A DNA stretch of 64,000 nucleotides from Chitinophaga polysaccharea (lineage in GTDB: Bacteria > Bacteroidota > Bacteroidia > Chitinophagales > Chitinophagaceae): assembly GCF_007829335.1 (NCBI RefSeq), contig NZ_VIWO01000006.1, forward strand, positions 1-64,000, in the 5' to 3' direction. Below the pieces are notes generated by a model. It made no database searches. It was given only the letters and a program-made list of their open reading frames with translations, and was not told the DNA's origin. The translations under genes were made by a program, and so were the position numbers. Positions within the stretch are counted from its first letter, which is position 1, and the number at the start of each line of letters is the position of its first letter. Of the stretch, positions 52,500 to 60,042 are shown piece after piece.

Positions 52500-52528
52500 T
52501 ATTTCATAGGTAAAGGGATAATAGGACA

Positions 52529-52552
52529 GCCGGTCCTGTTCTCAGGACTGGC
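52529..52552. repeat. Hairpin upstream of the tiny membrane-protein genes
   Basis: GCCGGTCCTG (52529-52538) pairs with CAGGACTGGC (52543-52552), ten pairs including one G-T, with loop TTCT. It lies 25 bp before the next ATG and 29 bp after the pentapeptide gene stop. Confidence 0.65.
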
Positions 52553-52577
52553 GCTTATTTCTCACAAACTCACCACA

Positions 52578-52691
52578 ATGATTACTACTTATCTCATTAT
52601 ACAACATCTTCTCGCAGCTGTTTGCGGTATCGCCGGCATTGGATACTTGGTGATGCTTATCATAGAGGCATTAAAATCCACATCGAAATGA
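52578..52691 (+). CDS. 37-aa phage membrane peptide
   Basis: This hand-read small gene has one hydrophobic segment (LLAAVCGIAGIGYLVMLII) with a basic end (KSTSK). Its stop overlaps the next start in an ATGA arrangement at 52688-52691, which supports translation of both. Function is unknown; many phages carry such tiny membrane proteins among early genes. Confidence 0.55.
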   Translation: MITTYLIIQHLLAAVCGIAGIGYLVMLIIEALKSTSK

Positions 52692-52816
52692 GCTCGCTAT
52701 TATTCTTCTCTATATGCTTCCTTGTACTGGCAGTTGTCTTTATGGTCGATCAACGACCGCGTAGGGCTTGTAGGCATATGTCTTATCCGAGGTTGGAGCC
52801 AGAGCAACAAAACTGA
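52688..52816 (+). CDS. 42-aa phage membrane peptide
   Basis: ATG at 52688 overlaps the preceding stop (ATGA). One N-terminal transmembrane segment (LLFFSICFLVLAVVFMV) is followed by a basic tail (DQRPRRACRH). The frame is open upstream to 52622, but the coupled start is preferred. Function is unknown. Confidence 0.55.
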   Translation: MSSLLFFSICFLVLAVVFMVDQRPRRACRHMSYPRLEPEQQN

Positions 52817-52818
52817 TC

Positions 52819-53079
52819 ATGCCGGGATGGATGACCATACGAATAAATAATGCTGTCATAGCCACTACGCGGTACGAAACAGCCCAAGGAAGACATGCTA
52901 TTATCTCACTTTACAAAGTTCTTTATGCAGCAGAAAAATACGCTTTTACACTGGTACCTGATGAATACACAGCCGCTGAAGCCATCGCGGCGCGTACGAC
53001 GGGCGGAAAGATTGAAGGTGGTAGCCGGGATTATCATATTAGCAGCACTGATCACCCCAGTAGTGCTTTGGCTTCTTAA
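52819..53079 (+). CDS. Hypothetical small phage protein
   Basis: 86 residues starting 2 bp after the previous stop. The first 60 residues look like a folded domain (TIRINNAVIATTRYETAQGRH cut at 20: mixed strands and a helix, then LVPDEYTAAEAIA). The last 20 residues are less convincing, because a second frame with a membrane segment overlaps them. It is not recognised. Confidence 0.55.
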   Translation: MPGWMTIRINNAVIATTRYETAQGRHAIISLYKVLYAAEKYAFTLVPDEYTAAEAIAARTTGGKIEGGSRDYHISSTDHPSSALAS

Positions 53080-53089
53080 AAAATATTAA
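52961..53089 (+). CDS. Overlapping 42-aa membrane peptide
   Basis: Read in a different frame inside the 3' half of the 86-aa gene: ATG at 52961, a basic N-terminal part (PSRRVRRAERLK) and one C-terminal transmembrane helix (VVAGIIILAALITPVVLWLL) ending KKY. An ATG at 52925 is possible too. The helix is too clean to look random, but the overlap with the 86-aa frame makes the call uncertain. Confidence 0.45.
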   Translation: MNTQPLKPSRRVRRAERLKVVAGIIILAALITPVVLWLLKKY

Positions 53090-53108
53090 GACGTTTTGGG
53101 GTCGCCTT

Positions 53109-53128
53109 GCCGGTGGCGCAATACCGGC
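53109..53128. repeat. Hairpin before the tRNA genes
   Basis: GCCGGT (53109-53114) and ACCGGC (53123-53128) form a perfect six-bp stem with an 8-nt loop, five bases before the tRNA-Gln acceptor stem. It may be a processing or termination structure. Confidence 0.45.
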
Positions 53129-53133
53129 CATAT

Positions 53134-53207
53134 TGATCTATGGTGTAATGGTAGCACATCGGGCGTTGGACCCGATAGTTTGGGTTCGAATCCTTATAGA
53201 TCAACCA
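53134..53207 (+). tRNA. Phage tRNA-Gln (anticodon TTG), unusual base at position 33
   Basis: The sequence folds into a full cloverleaf. The acceptor TGATCTA/TAGATCA has 7 of 7 pairs, the D stem GTGT/GCAC has loop AATGGTA, and the anticodon stem TCGGG/CCCGA has loop CGTTGGA. The T loop is TTCGAAT, followed by discriminator A and an encoded CCA. The anticodon at 53166-53168 is TTG. The weak U1-A72 pair fits Gln identity. Oddities are G instead of the near-universal U at position 33, and a T stem with one mismatch and one G-T pair. It could be working, or decaying. Confidence 0.72.
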
Positions 53208-53208
53208 C

Positions 53209-53288
53209 CGGGATGTAGCTCAATGATTAGAGGCGTCTGATTGCTGCAGCAAGATCAGAAGATAATAGTTCAACTCTATTCTTCCCGG
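53209..53288 (+). tRNA. tRNA-like element with an expanded anticodon loop (type undetermined)
   Basis: It begins two bases after the tRNA-Gln. The acceptor CGGGATG/CTTCCCG has one T-T mismatch, U8-A9 and a GCTC D stem are present, and the T arm AATAG-TTCAACT-CTATT is perfect. In the anticodon arm TCTGAT/ATCAGA encloses twelve bases instead of seven. Within the arm (53241-53252) TTGCTGCAGCAA is a perfect palindrome. No CCA is encoded. It may be an inactivated tRNA, a tRNA with an insertion, or a structural mimic; the anticodon cannot be assigned. Confidence 0.5.
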
Positions 53289-53318
53289 ATTTTTTAAATC
53301 CACAAAACAAAACATCAA

Positions 53319-54011
53319 ATGACAAACATTATTCAAACTGGCATTCACAAAGCAATTGCCGGCATCATGAAGGGTGTTGACTTCATAAAGAAAGATAGAA
53401 AGAACGCCGCACAGGGATACAATTTTCGTGGAATAGATGATATGTACAATGCGTTGCATGGTCTATTCGCTGATGCTGGTGTATTCATATCTTCTGAAAT
53501 CACCAATACCCGACGGGAAGAAAGAACCAATACTAAGGGGACGCTATTGATCTGGACAATCGTTGACGCCTGTTTTACTTTCTATGCGGAAGACGGAAGC
53601 TTTGTTAAAACTACTATGGTAGGTGAGGCAATGGATAGCGGGGATAAGGGTTGTAATAAGGCGATGAGTGCGGCTCTGAAATATGCTCTTATGCAGATGC
53701 TGCTCATTCCAACAGAGGAAAGTAAGGATACAGAAGATGATACGCATCAACTGGCAGCAGGCCAGCAAAAAATACCTACTGGCAATAAGGAAGCAGAAAC
53801 TCTAGGTATTCCACCTGAAAAGAAGCCTATCCGTACCAAGACGGTTATCACCCAAAAACAGTTTGAGCAGGCAGTAGAGCGGATCCAGAAAAACGACGAG
53901 CATAGCCAGGGCGTATATGACAACACCGTGAAATATTTTGATCTGTCGCAGGCCCAGCTGGATACTCTGTCAGGACTATTAAATAGCAATCCACAAAAGA
54001 AAACTGCATAG
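53319..54011 (+). CDS. ERF-family single-strand annealing protein
   Basis: 230 residues. The ERF core is visible as IMKGVDFIKKDRKNAAQGYNFRGIDD, YNALHGLFADAGV, GEAMDSGDKGCNKAMSAALKYALMQMLLIPT. A linker and a C-terminal helical part follow. ERF proteins anneal complementary single strands in phage recombination. It heads the replication-recombination block. Confidence 0.93.
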   Translation: MTNIIQTGIHKAIAGIMKGVDFIKKDRKNAAQGYNFRGIDDMYNALHGLFADAGVFISSEITNTRREERTNTKGTLLIWTIVDACFTFYAEDGSFVKTTMVGEAMDSGDKGCNKAMSAALKYALMQMLLIPTEESKDTEDDTHQLAAGQQKIPTGNKEAETLGIPPEKKPIRTKTVITQKQFEQAVERIQKNDEHSQGVYDNTVKYFDLSQAQLDTLSGLLNSNPQKKTA

Positions 54012-54013
54012 TT

Positions 54014-54244
54014 ATGGCAAAGATACTTATAACCGCTGTGTCTCCCATGATGAAGCTTTCCTTCCTTGTTCCACAGCGGAAAGTATGTCCTATCCTGAGA
54101 AGGATAAAGACAATGCACCAAAATCAGGTAAAAGCATCCGGGAGAAGATTTGTTAAAAATGAGCTTGTGGGTCGGAGCTGGAAGCCGGTATTTAAATATA
54201 ACTACGAAGGAAAGTTATATGTAACCACGTCAGTAATCGCATAA
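54014..54244 (+). CDS. Small basic hypothetical phage protein
   Basis: 76 residues, strongly basic, with KPVFKYNYEGKLYVTTS near the end. It begins 2 bp after the ERF gene, and its stop overlaps the helicase start by one base (TAATG). The tight packing supports it as real. Not recognised. Confidence 0.65.
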   Translation: MAKILITAVSPMMKLSFLVPQRKVCPILRRIKTMHQNQVKASGRRFVKNELVGRSWKPVFKYNYEGKLYVTTSVIA

Positions 54245-55803
54245 TGAGACAGCTCAGACCATACCAGGAAGATAGTATCACCCGCGTGGCTCAGAAGGTT
54301 GCCGACGGTAAGCGCAAGGTTGTTTTCCAACTCCCTACCGGCGGCGGCAAGACGGTTACATTCGCTGGATTATCCCGCCGGTACCTGGCCCGTAATAATA
54401 AGAAAGTACTTATCATGGTGCATCGGGAGGAACTGCTGCAGCAGTCACGGCGCACACTATATGAATGGTATGACATTGTAGGTCACCCGGTGGTAGCTGG
54501 CAAAACATACCTGCCTAATGTGCCAGTATATACGGCGATGGTGGAGACAGCCTTTAACAGGTTGAAGAAGAACCCAAATTATTTCGGTAATGTGGGCTTA
54601 GTGATCATCGACGAATGCCACCTGGGTAATTTCAAGAAGATGCACCAGTACTTTAAAGATGCCATATTCATAGGCTTCACCGCTACTCCTATCAGCGCCA
54701 GTAAGAAAGAACCACTCAAAGACCTGTATGACGATATCGTTACCGGAATTGATGTACCGGACCTGATACAGATGGGCAGCTTAGTCAAGAATCGCACCTA
54801 CCACATTAAAAACATTGATCGTAAGACCTTGCGTATCAAAGGTGGTGAGTTTGACGATAAGCAGATGGGACAGGAGTTTTCCCGCGCAAAGCAGGTTAAT
54901 AACACTGTTGAAGGCTACCGGCAGCACTGCGAAGGTTCTCGCGCAATAGTATTCAACTGTAATGTTGAGCATAGCAAGATTGTCAACGATGCCTTCATAG
55001 CTGCCGGCTATCCATCCAGACACCTGGATGCTACCTGCGGAGAAGCGTACCGCCGGGAATGCCTTACCTGGTTGCGGGATACGCCTGGTGCCATTCTAAA
55101 TAACGTTGGAATACTTACCACCGGGTTTGACGAGCCAAGCATCTGCACTGTAATAGTAAACAAGGCCACCACTTCATTGCCACTTTGGCTGCAAATGACC
55201 GGCCGCGGCGGCCGCCCATTCCCGGGCAAGGATTTCTTTACCATACTGGACATGGGAGGGAATGCCCTGGTACATGGTGACTGGTCTGCGATACGTGATT
55301 GGTCTGAGTTATTCCACCACCCGGAGAAACCGAGTAATAAAGAAGGCGTCGCGCCGGTGAAGGAATGCCCGGAATGCGAAGCTATTATCCATGCCAGCGC
55401 GACTACATGTGAATTTTGCGGCGCCAATGTAAAGAAGCCAATGGAGATAGATCCGCAGTTAGCCGAATTTGAATTGCTTACCGAGGAACGCCCGCTTTCT
55501 ATACATGTGGACCGGGTAATAAAAGAGTCAGAAGCCGCCGGGCGAAAAGATTATTTCGCCATCCATAAAGTGAAGTATGAAATCATCAACACAGCCAAAC
55601 GGGAATGGAAGGTCAAACACATGACCGAGTCGATAGCAGATAAGCTGCGTGGCATGTTCCAGGAGAAAGTGCGCGAATGGTGTAAGGAGAAGGGGAAACG
55701 CTACAACCAGTGGCACCGTGACACCACCCGCCAATGGTTTGATGAAGAACTACAAAAAGTATTTAAGTACCAGCCAATACCGGCAGCGCCGGTAGAGGCA
55801 TAG
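54244..55803 (+). CDS. Superfamily-2 DEAD/DEAH-box helicase with zinc ribbon
   Basis: 519 residues. The Q-like motif RPYQEDSI leads to Walker A PTGGGKTVTF (31-40). Walker B is DECH (123-126), motif III is FTATPI and motif VI is QMTGRGGRP. After the helicase core comes a four-Cys ribbon, CPECEAIIHASATTCEFCG. It is similar to phage RadD/Ssl2-like helicases and probably remodels DNA during replication or recombination, between the ERF and primase genes. Confidence 0.93.
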   Translation: MRQLRPYQEDSITRVAQKVADGKRKVVFQLPTGGGKTVTFAGLSRRYLARNNKKVLIMVHREELLQQSRRTLYEWYDIVGHPVVAGKTYLPNVPVYTAMVETAFNRLKKNPNYFGNVGLVIIDECHLGNFKKMHQYFKDAIFIGFTATPISASKKEPLKDLYDDIVTGIDVPDLIQMGSLVKNRTYHIKNIDRKTLRIKGGEFDDKQMGQEFSRAKQVNNTVEGYRQHCEGSRAIVFNCNVEHSKIVNDAFIAAGYPSRHLDATCGEAYRRECLTWLRDTPGAILNNVGILTTGFDEPSICTVIVNKATTSLPLWLQMTGRGGRPFPGKDFFTILDMGGNALVHGDWSAIRDWSELFHHPEKPSNKEGVAPVKECPECEAIIHASATTCEFCGANVKKPMEIDPQLAEFELLTEERPLSIHVDRVIKESEAAGRKDYFAIHKVKYEIINTAKREWKVKHMTESIADKLRGMFQEKVREWCKEKGKRYNQWHRDTTRQWFDEELQKVFKYQPIPAAPVEA

Positions 55804-55813
55804 ATCCACCAGC

Positions 55814-57976
55814 ATGTCATCAACAGTAAGCATATATAATAATATCTACGCACCTGCCGACGGTAAGGAGATCCCGGTTGACATTCTGCTGCATTACATT
55901 CAGGATGGAGAATGGCAGGATGACGTGTTGGCTGTTCGTACCGGCAAAAAGGATAAGGTAAAGTTGCCGGCGGCGTGTATGTCAGGCAAGTTCAGGGAGC
56001 GGCAAATGTCCGGGCTTATCCAGCATAGCGGCTTTATCTGCATAGATATTGATGATGTAGACCCAGAGGAATTAAAATCACTCCTTTGCCCGGATAAACA
56101 TGTATACGCTGCTTTTGTTTCCGCCGGCGGAAAGGGGCTTGCGCTGCTATTCAAGATCAACCCGGACAAACACGCAGAAGCATTTGAGGGGTTACAGGAA
56201 TACCTGTATACTAATTACCAGGTAGTCGTTGACCCCTCCTGCCGGGATGTGTCCCGCGCTCGCTTTGTTAGCTATGATCCGCACATGTATCTAAATGAGA
56301 AGGCGGATAAATTCTGTCAGTATCCAAAGAAGCCGCCAGTAGCACTAAAGAAGGTCCCTGATATCGTTTTTGTTAAGTCAGATTTTGATGCGATTGTTAA
56401 AGAGATCACCACGCGTCGCATTGATATCACCGGCGACTATGCCACCTGGTTGCGCATCGCCTTTGCAATAGCTGACCGCTTCGGGGAGAATGGCCGGGAT
56501 GATTTCCACCGGGTTAGTCAGTTTGGAGCTACATATAAATATGAAGTAGCTGACCGTCAGTACACCAACTGCCTGAAAGCGAATAAGACAGGTATAACGA
56601 TTGCCTCCTTCTATCACTTTGCCAAACAGGCCGGTATCCGGCTTTTTAGCGATCAGACCAAACTGATAGTGCAGACTGCAACGTTTGCTAAGAAAGGCGC
56701 GCGCTCCCGTGAAAGCGTGGTAAAGATGCTCCAGGAGCAGGAGCATATCCCCGCCAGCGCATCCGCTGACATTGTTGACCAGGTATTTACTAATAATGTA
56801 AAGGTAGACGGCGATAGCGAGATAGACGCCGTTGAGTTGTGGATGCGCCAAAACTATGACCTGCGCCGTAACGCCATCACCCGGTACATTGAGAATAACG
56901 GGAAGCCTCTACAGGCAAAGGACTTCAATAGCATTTATATTTCGTCAAAGAAGGTATTCGATAAAGGTTCTTATGAGCTGATCGACCGGCTGATAAATTC
57001 TGACTTCACCCAGGACTATAACCCGTTGTTAGAGTTCTTCGAACAGAACAAAGACCGTCACCCCAGCGGTGTTATTGCGCAGTTGTTTGATACGATCAAC
57101 ACAGACACCGGCGTGCGGGGTAGCGAATTTATGCCGCACTACGCCTCTTACTTTGGGACAAAGTGGCTGGTTGGCGCTATCAGCGCAGCACACGGCGTGC
57201 ACTCTCCGCTTATGCTGGTTCTTTGTGGCGCCGTACAGGGCACCGGGAAAACCGAATGGTTTCGGAGGTTACTGCCTACCGCTCTGCGCAGCTATTATGC
57301 CGAGTCAAAACTTGATGCCGGTAAAGACGATGAAATACTGATGACACAGAAGTGGTTTATCTGTGATGATGAGATGGGGGGCAAGTCAAAGGCGGAAGAA
57401 AAGCGTCTAAAAGAGCTGACCAGTAAGCAGGTATTTTCACTACGTGAGCCATACGGACGTAATAACGTAGATCTGCTGCGCCTTGCCTCCCTATGTGGCA
57501 CTACGAATGATGGAGAGATATTGAGCGACCCTACTGGTAACCGTCGAATCATTCCGGTGAATGTGCTGTCCATTGATCATGCTACCTATAACAGCATAGA
57601 TAAGACTGATGTGATTATGGAAGCTTATCACCTATGGAAGGATGGGTTTAACTGGGAGCTGACGCGTGATGACATCGCTATGCTGAATGGATATACTACC
57701 AGCTTCGATAAGAGCAGTATTGAATACGACCTTATTAACCGGTACTACGAACTCCCTGCTGCTGGCAATCAGTTTAATGTAGTGCCGCGTACCACCACCG
57801 ATATAAAGGTGCGCCTGGAAAAGCTGACGATGCAGCGCTTGTCATTGGACAGGATTGGTAAAGAGATGGCTAGACTTGGATATGAGAAGAAGGCTGTAAA
57901 GATTAAGGGCAAATCATATAAAGCATATGAGTTGGTTGAAATTGGCGATCCGGTGGTAAGCAGTGGTAACCAGTAG
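55814..57976 (+). CDS. BT4734-like primase fused to VapE-type helicase
   Basis: 720 residues. The N-terminal half has primase-like blocks FICIDIDDVD (74-83), SAGGKGLALLFKI (103-115) and DPSCRDVSRARFVSYDP (140-156), typical of the BT4734/VirE N-terminal domain. A middle PriCT-like region contains TWLRIAFAIADRFGENGRDDFHR-type sequence. The C-terminal VapE ATPase has Walker A CGAVQGTGKTEWF (about 470-482), FICDDEMGGKSK and TGNRRIIPV. It is the likely replication initiator or primase-helicase of the phage. GTGGTAA-type repeats begin inside its 3' end. Confidence 0.93.
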   Translation: MSSTVSIYNNIYAPADGKEIPVDILLHYIQDGEWQDDVLAVRTGKKDKVKLPAACMSGKFRERQMSGLIQHSGFICIDIDDVDPEELKSLLCPDKHVYAAFVSAGGKGLALLFKINPDKHAEAFEGLQEYLYTNYQVVVDPSCRDVSRARFVSYDPHMYLNEKADKFCQYPKKPPVALKKVPDIVFVKSDFDAIVKEITTRRIDITGDYATWLRIAFAIADRFGENGRDDFHRVSQFGATYKYEVADRQYTNCLKANKTGITIASFYHFAKQAGIRLFSDQTKLIVQTATFAKKGARSRESVVKMLQEQEHIPASASADIVDQVFTNNVKVDGDSEIDAVELWMRQNYDLRRNAITRYIENNGKPLQAKDFNSIYISSKKVFDKGSYELIDRLINSDFTQDYNPLLEFFEQNKDRHPSGVIAQLFDTINTDTGVRGSEFMPHYASYFGTKWLVGAISAAHGVHSPLMLVLCGAVQGTGKTEWFRRLLPTALRSYYAESKLDAGKDDEILMTQKWFICDDEMGGKSKAEEKRLKELTSKQVFSLREPYGRNNVDLLRLASLCGTTNDGEILSDPTGNRRIIPVNVLSIDHATYNSIDKTDVIMEAYHLWKDGFNWELTRDDIAMLNGYTTSFDKSSIEYDLINRYYELPAAGNQFNVVPRTTTDIKVRLEKLTMQRLSLDRIGKEMARLGYEKKAVKIKGKSYKAYELVEIGDPVVSSGNQ

Positions 57977-58211
57977 TAACCGAAAAAAATGGCACGGTTA
58001 CCACCTGTCAAATCATTTACCGTAAACACTTTAAAGGCAAAAGTGGTAAGGGTGGTAACCAGTTTTATTAAGAGATCAGAAATAATATTATAAAAGTAGT
58101 GAAAGGCAGTTTAAAGGGCGATTAAACATGTATTAATGGCATCGTGGTGAATATATTTTTTTATTCTGGGAGCTATATAAAGTAGGCTACCACGGTTACC
58201 ACCTTACCACC
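57952..58211. repeat. Iteron-like array of GTGGTAA(C/G) motifs: candidate phage origin
   Basis: Eight copies in both orientations. Rightward: GGTGGTAAG 57952, AGTGGTAACC 57962, AGTAGTAACC 57972 (one change), AGTGGTAAG 58042, GGTGGTAACC 58051. Leftward: CGGTTACCACC 57995 and 58193, CTTACCACC 58203. The pair at 58042-58060 and the pair at 58193-58211 are inverted copies of each other, flanking about 130 bp of AT-rich, gene-free DNA. Position directly behind the primase-helicase gene suggests an origin or initiator-binding site. Confidence 0.65.
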
Positions 58212-58272
58212 ATCTGATATTTTGATCGTCAAAAACATATCACCGCATAAATCTGACACAATAAAAAAGCAT

Positions 58273-58476
58273 ATGGCAAGAAAAGATAAAATATCGGAAA
58301 TGCAGGATAGGCTAAAGGGGTATAAGGCTTACCTGGTAGATGTGGACTTCATTGCTTACAGCGTTCACATCTGCGTGCTGGCCGACAGCGTGACGGAGTG
58401 CCGCGATAAGCTGGATGCCGCCTATCCCCGCCTCCGAACAACTATTGTTCACCAGTTATCAGAAGTAATTGTATAA
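58273..58476 (+). CDS. Small hypothetical phage protein
   Basis: 67 residues from ATG at 58273. A TTG at 58222 would extend it, but into sequence following the repeat array. Contains a ferredoxin-like beta-alpha pattern (YKAYLVDVDFIAYSVHICVLADSVTECRDKL in part). Not recognised. Confidence 0.65.
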   Translation: MARKDKISEMQDRLKGYKAYLVDVDFIAYSVHICVLADSVTECRDKLDAAYPRLRTTIVHQLSEVIV

Positions 58477-58514
58477 ACTAAAACGCTAACCGGAAGCGAT
58501 ACCGGGGACTGATT

Positions 58515-58709
58515 ATGATTATCATAGAGCAATACATGTATCAAGATAAGGCCGGGAAATGGCAGGTGCTATATGTCTGTGGCGGCGGATCATGCTTCAC
58601 GACATATACAGGTGGATTTGGGCTGGACACAATGTATATCCAGCCAATGAACCTATTTGAGGCGGAGCGAATCATTTCTGAGATCAAGGCATTAGGCGAC
58701 ACTGAATAA
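58515..58709 (+). CDS. Small hypothetical phage protein
   Basis: 64 residues with an amphipathic beta start (IIIEQYMYQDKAGKWQVLYV) and a Gly-rich loop, ending in a helix (FEAERIISEIKAL). Not recognised. It lies between another small gene and the VRR-NUC gene on the same strand. Confidence 0.6.
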   Translation: MIIIEQYMYQDKAGKWQVLYVCGGGSCFTTYTGGFGLDTMYIQPMNLFEAERIISEIKALGDTE

Positions 58710-58741
58710 TTAACCGCACCGGCTACGGTTACCGGCAAGTA

Positions 58742-59074
58742 ATGACAGAAGATCAATTGCAAGCTAGGTGCTACCAGTGGGCACACAATACATACCCACA
58801 GATACGCAAGTTGTTGTTTGCTGTTCCGAACGGAGGTAGCCGGAATAAGGCGGAGGCAATGAAGTTGAAGGCTACCGGAGTAACACGCGGTATACCGGAT
58901 CTAGTGTTGCTATGGCAGGGCAAGATATACGGCTTTGAGTTGAAGGTCGATAGTAACCGGCAAAGCGATGATCAGGTGGAGGTAGAGAAAAAGTGGGTAT
59001 CACATTCGGCCGCCTATCACCTGGTACGGGACGAAGAAACATTTCAAACACATATTAAACAAATACTACTATGA
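58742..59074 (+). CDS. VRR-NUC domain nuclease
   Basis: 110 residues. The VRR-NUC pattern is clear: LLFAVPNGGSRNKAEAMKLKATGVTRGIPDLVLLW, with catalytic Asp in GIPDL and Glu-x-Lys in YGFELKVD, then Gln and a terminal helix. These stand-alone phage nucleases are Holliday-junction or branch-cleaving enzymes. Its stop overlaps the next gene start by four bases (ATGA). Confidence 0.93.
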   Translation: MTEDQLQARCYQWAHNTYPQIRKLLFAVPNGGSRNKAEAMKLKATGVTRGIPDLVLLWQGKIYGFELKVDSNRQSDDQVEVEKKWVSHSAAYHLVRDEETFQTHIKQILL

Positions 59075-59460
59075 GTGATCAAGCAAGAATTACCCTCAGT
59101 GGCACACTGATTAACGTTTTCCCTACCGAGCAGATTTCGGATAGCTTTAAAAAGCGTGTCATATGGCTACGGGAAGACACCCTCGATTATGCGCAGACAT
59201 ATAGCATTGAGTTTGTCCAGGACAACTGTAGTAAGCTGGACAGGTATCAACCCGGGATGACGGTAGAAGTGTCAGTTAACCTACGCGGCCGTCTTTCCTC
59301 TAAGAACGGAAAAGAATATGTATTCAACCAACTCCAGGGATGGAACATTAAAAAGCTGGGGATCAATTCAGACCCAGGGGCGGAATACCAGGAAGCAGAA
59401 GCAGCTCACTACAAACAACCTGACCTGCAGGAATCAGCGGGTGATGATCTGCCCTTTTAG
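59071..59460 (+). CDS. DUF3127 protein with SSB-like acidic tail
   Basis: 129 residues. The N-terminal OB-like part (ITLSGTLINVFPTEQISDSFKKRVIWL) matches DUF3127, found in Bacteroidota phages and chromosomes. The C-terminus ends DDLPF, the acidic tail shape that SSB proteins use to recruit partners. A single-stranded-DNA-binding role is therefore likely. It is coupled to the VRR-NUC gene. Confidence 0.88.
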   Translation: MSDQARITLSGTLINVFPTEQISDSFKKRVIWLREDTLDYAQTYSIEFVQDNCSKLDRYQPGMTVEVSVNLRGRLSSKNGKEYVFNQLQGWNIKKLGINSDPGAEYQEAEAAHYKQPDLQESAGDDLPF

Positions 59461-59480
59461 TTACGACCGCGTGTAAGTTG

Positions 59481-59512
59481 ACCATCCGACATCTACCAGG
59501 ATGTCGGATGGT
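59481..59512. repeat. Perfect 13-bp hairpin before the sigma-like gene
   Basis: ACCATCCGACATC (59481-59493) and GATGTCGGATGGT (59500-59512) form a perfect stem with a 6-nt loop. No T run follows. It lies 20 bp after the DUF3127 stop and 29 bp before the sigma-like start, at the boundary between replication and late genes. Confidence 0.85.
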
Positions 59513-59541
59513 ATTAAGTCAATAACCATTAATTAAAAATC

Positions 59542-60042
59542 ATGAATAGGGAGCAGATTATTAACCAACTTAGCCGGGACAATGAATATCACAACATATG
59601 CCGGCAGATCGGTCGGGATGATGCCGACGACCTATACCAGGAGCTTATGCTTTATATCCTGGAGATACCAGAAGAAAAATTAACCCGATTGAATGAAAGC
59701 TGCCTGAAATGCTTTTTCTATCGCATGGCAGAAAAACAATATAAGAGCAAAACCAGTGCCTTTCACAAAAAGTATCGGCGGGAAGCTGAGATTATCAGGG
59801 AACATGCAAACGATATAGTGGCTATTGGTCAGGACACGGGTATTGATGAGGATGTGATTAACGATGTGGTAGCGGCGGTACAGGGATTGTACTGGTATGA
59901 TAGAGGCATCGTAGAGCTATACGCAGAAAAAGGGAATATGCGCACTGTATCTGCCGAAACAGGCATCCCCTTAATAAGCATCCACGGGACGGTGCAGAAC
60001 GCCCGTAAGGCAGTCAGGGCTAAATTAAAATCACATGCATAA
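59542..60042 (+). CDS. Phage sigma-70-like factor
   Basis: 166 residues. The N-terminal DDADDLYQELMLYILEIPEEKL resembles sigma region 2, and the C-terminal GNMRTVSAETGIPLISIHGTVQNARKAVR resembles region 4 with its helix-turn-helix. Divergent sigma-like proteins are frequent before terminase genes in Bacteroidota phages. It could switch on the packaging and structural genes that follow. Its end overlaps the next gene by 8 bp. Confidence 0.75.
   Translation: MNREQIINQLSRDNEYHNICRQIGRDDADDLYQELMLYILEIPEEKLTRLNESCLKCFFYRMAEKQYKSKTSAFHKKYRREAEIIREHANDIVAIGQDTGIDEDVINDVVAAVQGLYWYDRGIVELYAEKGNMRTVSAETGIPLISIHGTVQNARKAVRAKLKSHA

Noticed and set aside
51636..52507. Long antisense and alternative-frame ORFs across the pentapeptide gene
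   Set aside because: A pure 15-bp repeat is a multiple of three, so any frame free of stops in one unit stays open throughout. The Arg/Ala/Ser/Gln or Phe/Ala/Leu/Arg patterns in those frames are translation shadows.
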